Of a stretch of DNA of 64,000 nt, positions 42,525 through 64,000 are shown one piece after another. The first letter of the stretch is position 1. Every line of letters starts with the position of its first letter. The DNA lies in NCBI GenBank assembly GCA_014706295.1, contig JACSVZ010000009.1:34656268-34720267 (forward strand), given 5' to 3'. The notes below the pieces were generated by a model. The model ran no database searches, was not told the DNA's origin, and was given only the letters and a program-made list of their open reading frames with translations. The position numbers and the translations under genes were made by a program. Source of the DNA: Lycocorax pyrrhopterus obiensis. Lineage: Eukaryota > Chordata > Aves > Passeriformes > Paradisaeidae.

Positions 42525-42655
42525 TTGGTTTTGTTGCTGGTTTGATTTTCTAGGTGGGGGTTTGGAGGGGTTGTTTGCTCTGTTGGTTTGGTTGTGGGTT
42601 TTTTTGGTTGGGTTTTTTTCTGTTTGTTTGTTTGTTTGTTTGTTTGTTTCTTTTT
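42525..42655 (+). repeat. G/T-rich low-complexity tract with (GTTT)n
   Basis: The plus strand is almost free of A and C (gggttttggttttgttgctgg and similar) and ends in about seven GTTT units at 42622-42650. In the transcribed strand of the gene it is an A/C-rich tract. Confidence 0.9.
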
Positions 42656-42704
42656 TCCTGAGGATTTTTGGTGTTTTCTTTAAGAAATGTATTATACAAT
42701 TTCA

Positions 42705-43012
42705 GTAATTTTCATGGTTGGAAGGGACCTGCTGACATCCCCTTGTGTAATCCCCTGCTTGAGCAGGGCCAGACAGAGCAGGTTTCTCAGGACTGTGTCC
42801 ATACAAGTTTCAAGCATCTCCACAGACAGAAACTCCACAACCATTCTGGGCAATCTATTCCAGCATCTGACAGTAAAAAAGCGTTATCTTTCAGACGTTC
42901 AGATAAAATTAACACTTTTCAGTTTGTATCTATTACCTCTAGTCCTGCTAGTGACACTACCAAGAAGAGCATGGCTCCCTTTTCCCATTCCCTCCCATCG
43001 GGTGTTATACTG
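42705..43012 (-). repeat. CR1 LINE 3' part
   Basis: Starts with the reversed tail cagtaattttcatggttgg, then ggaagggacct, taatcccctgcttgagcagg and, further in, tcccatcgggtgt. Order and wording are those of a CR1 3' end read on the minus strand, moderately diverged. It directly follows the G/T tract at 42525-42655. Confidence 0.8.
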
Positions 43013-43297
43013 TGACCCGTGCAAGAAATAGTGGGAAACAAAGCAAAAACCACCCATATTGAAAGAATCAGCAATGACAATGCCAACCCCAAAAGATGAC
43101 TGCTCTGGCACCGCACTATGAAATGAGTGCACCAGAGAGATTTGAAAGGGCTACTGTTACTGTACGCAGGAAAAGAAGGAAATGAAAGATTTGCATGGAT
43201 GGCTTAAGGATGATTACTTTTGTTGGCTGGCGTTGTTTAGTTTGCAATCCCTGAAATCAAGCACGGATTGGGGCTGAAGAGGCAAATGCATACGTAC

Positions 43298-43438
43298 AGC
43301 AGATCTCAGAGTGCTCGTCGCTGCCGTCCAGGCAGTCGTCGTCGCCGTCGCAGCGCCAGCGCTCCTGGATGCAGCGCTTGTTGCTGCACTGGAACTGCTC
43401 AGCCTTGCACAGCTGGGGCAGCACTTCTCCCTCTTTAA
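43298..43438 (-). CDS. LRP1B: LRP1B exon: first class A repeat of cluster II, CpG-dense
   Basis: A 141-bp symmetric phase 1-1 exon encoding one LDL-receptor class A repeat: [18 protein letters not shown] and the calcium box [10 protein letters not shown], with six cysteines. Such repeats hold one calcium ion and bind basic ligand residues. In contrast to its AT-rich neighbours, the exon has 11 CpG dinucleotides, clustered in CGC/GAC codons, including a slip-prone GACGGCGACGACGAC run. The donor is TGCT|gtacgt. Confidence 0.96.
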
Positions 43439-54965
<11,527 letters not shown>

Positions 54966-55146
54966 CCATTGACAGGATCGACAACAATTCCTCTCGGGTG
55001 GGACATGTCTCCCTCCAACAAAGTTTTCCTACTCTGAGCAGCTTTCTCCAGTCTGGCAACAGCAATTGTTTTCCTGTGGCCATCATTGGTCCAGTAAAGA
55101 TTATTTCCAATCCAGTCCACTGCTATGCCTTCCACATTATCAAGAT
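54966..55146 (-). CDS. LRP1B: LRP1B exon: propeller 2 blade
   Basis: A 181-bp exon, phase 1 to phase 2. It encodes [20 protein letters not shown], followed by the [19 protein letters not shown] strand. The YWTD-like core is LYWTND. The blade has the family order: GIAVDW, YW.., RLE/RLDG-like turn, HPRGIVVDP. The donor GG|gtatga leaves two bases of the Gly codon for the next exon. Confidence 0.96.

Positions 55147-64000
<8,854 letters not shown>

Larger units (their letters stand above)
40032..43297 (-). other. Intron (3.3 kb)
   Basis: Contains a probable ancient CR1 (41785-42380), a G/T-rich low-complexity tract (42525-42655) and a CR1 fragment in the opposite direction (42705-43012). The part at 40032-41780 shows nothing I recognise apart from a T run at 41228-41242. 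Confidence 0.85.

Overview
The window is a slice of a nuclear vertebrate genome, almost certainly a bird. It is AT-rich, its coding sequence is split into short exons by clear GT/GC-AG introns, and its recognisable transposable elements are all CR1-type LINEs, including the 3' end typical of birds (a 'cctttccaacccaaaccattctgtgattct'-like end, cited here only as a consensus type). No mammalian SINE or LINE1 and no bacterial gene organisation is seen.

The only gene is a large LDL-receptor-family gene on the minus strand, so the reader should go from high to low coordinates. I traced 23 consecutive coding exons from 63579 down to 1481. Together they make 3973 coding bases (1324 codons plus one base) in one unbroken frame, with every splice phase agreeing. 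Wording of the protein (for example [37 protein letters not shown]) fits LRP1B better than its paralogue LRP1. The piece is internal: both the N-terminal part and the C-terminal part (more modules, membrane span, NPxY tail) lie outside.

Layout in protein order: last blade of beta-propeller 1 (63408-63579); EGF-like module (61183-61326); YWTD propeller 2 (59770 down to 50059); EGF-like module (45040-45162); ligand-binding cluster II made of eight LDL-receptor class A repeats (43438 down to 24869); a pair of EGF-like modules (23146-23391); YWTD propeller 3 (17347 down to 12835); EGF-like module (6320-6451); and the first three blades of propeller 4 (5131 down to 1481). Class A repeats bind ligands with calcium-clamped acidic residues; the propeller/EGF units are the usual parts for pH-dependent release in endosomes. 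The gene product is a giant endocytic receptor at the cell surface.

Introns run from 297 bp to about 6.5 kb. They hold several CR1 copies of different ages on both strands, a five-unit 40-bp minisatellite (26984-27183), a 74-bp tandem duplication touching a splice donor (12692-12838), and strongly strand-biased A/C or G/T tracts. I found no tRNA, rRNA, CRISPR array or second protein gene, and no convincing previously undescribed system. The most interesting items are a GC-AG intron whose nearest GT alternative would cause an immediate stop, a long run of phase-symmetric exons, a CpG-dense exon in otherwise AT-rich surroundings, and the splice-adjacent duplication.
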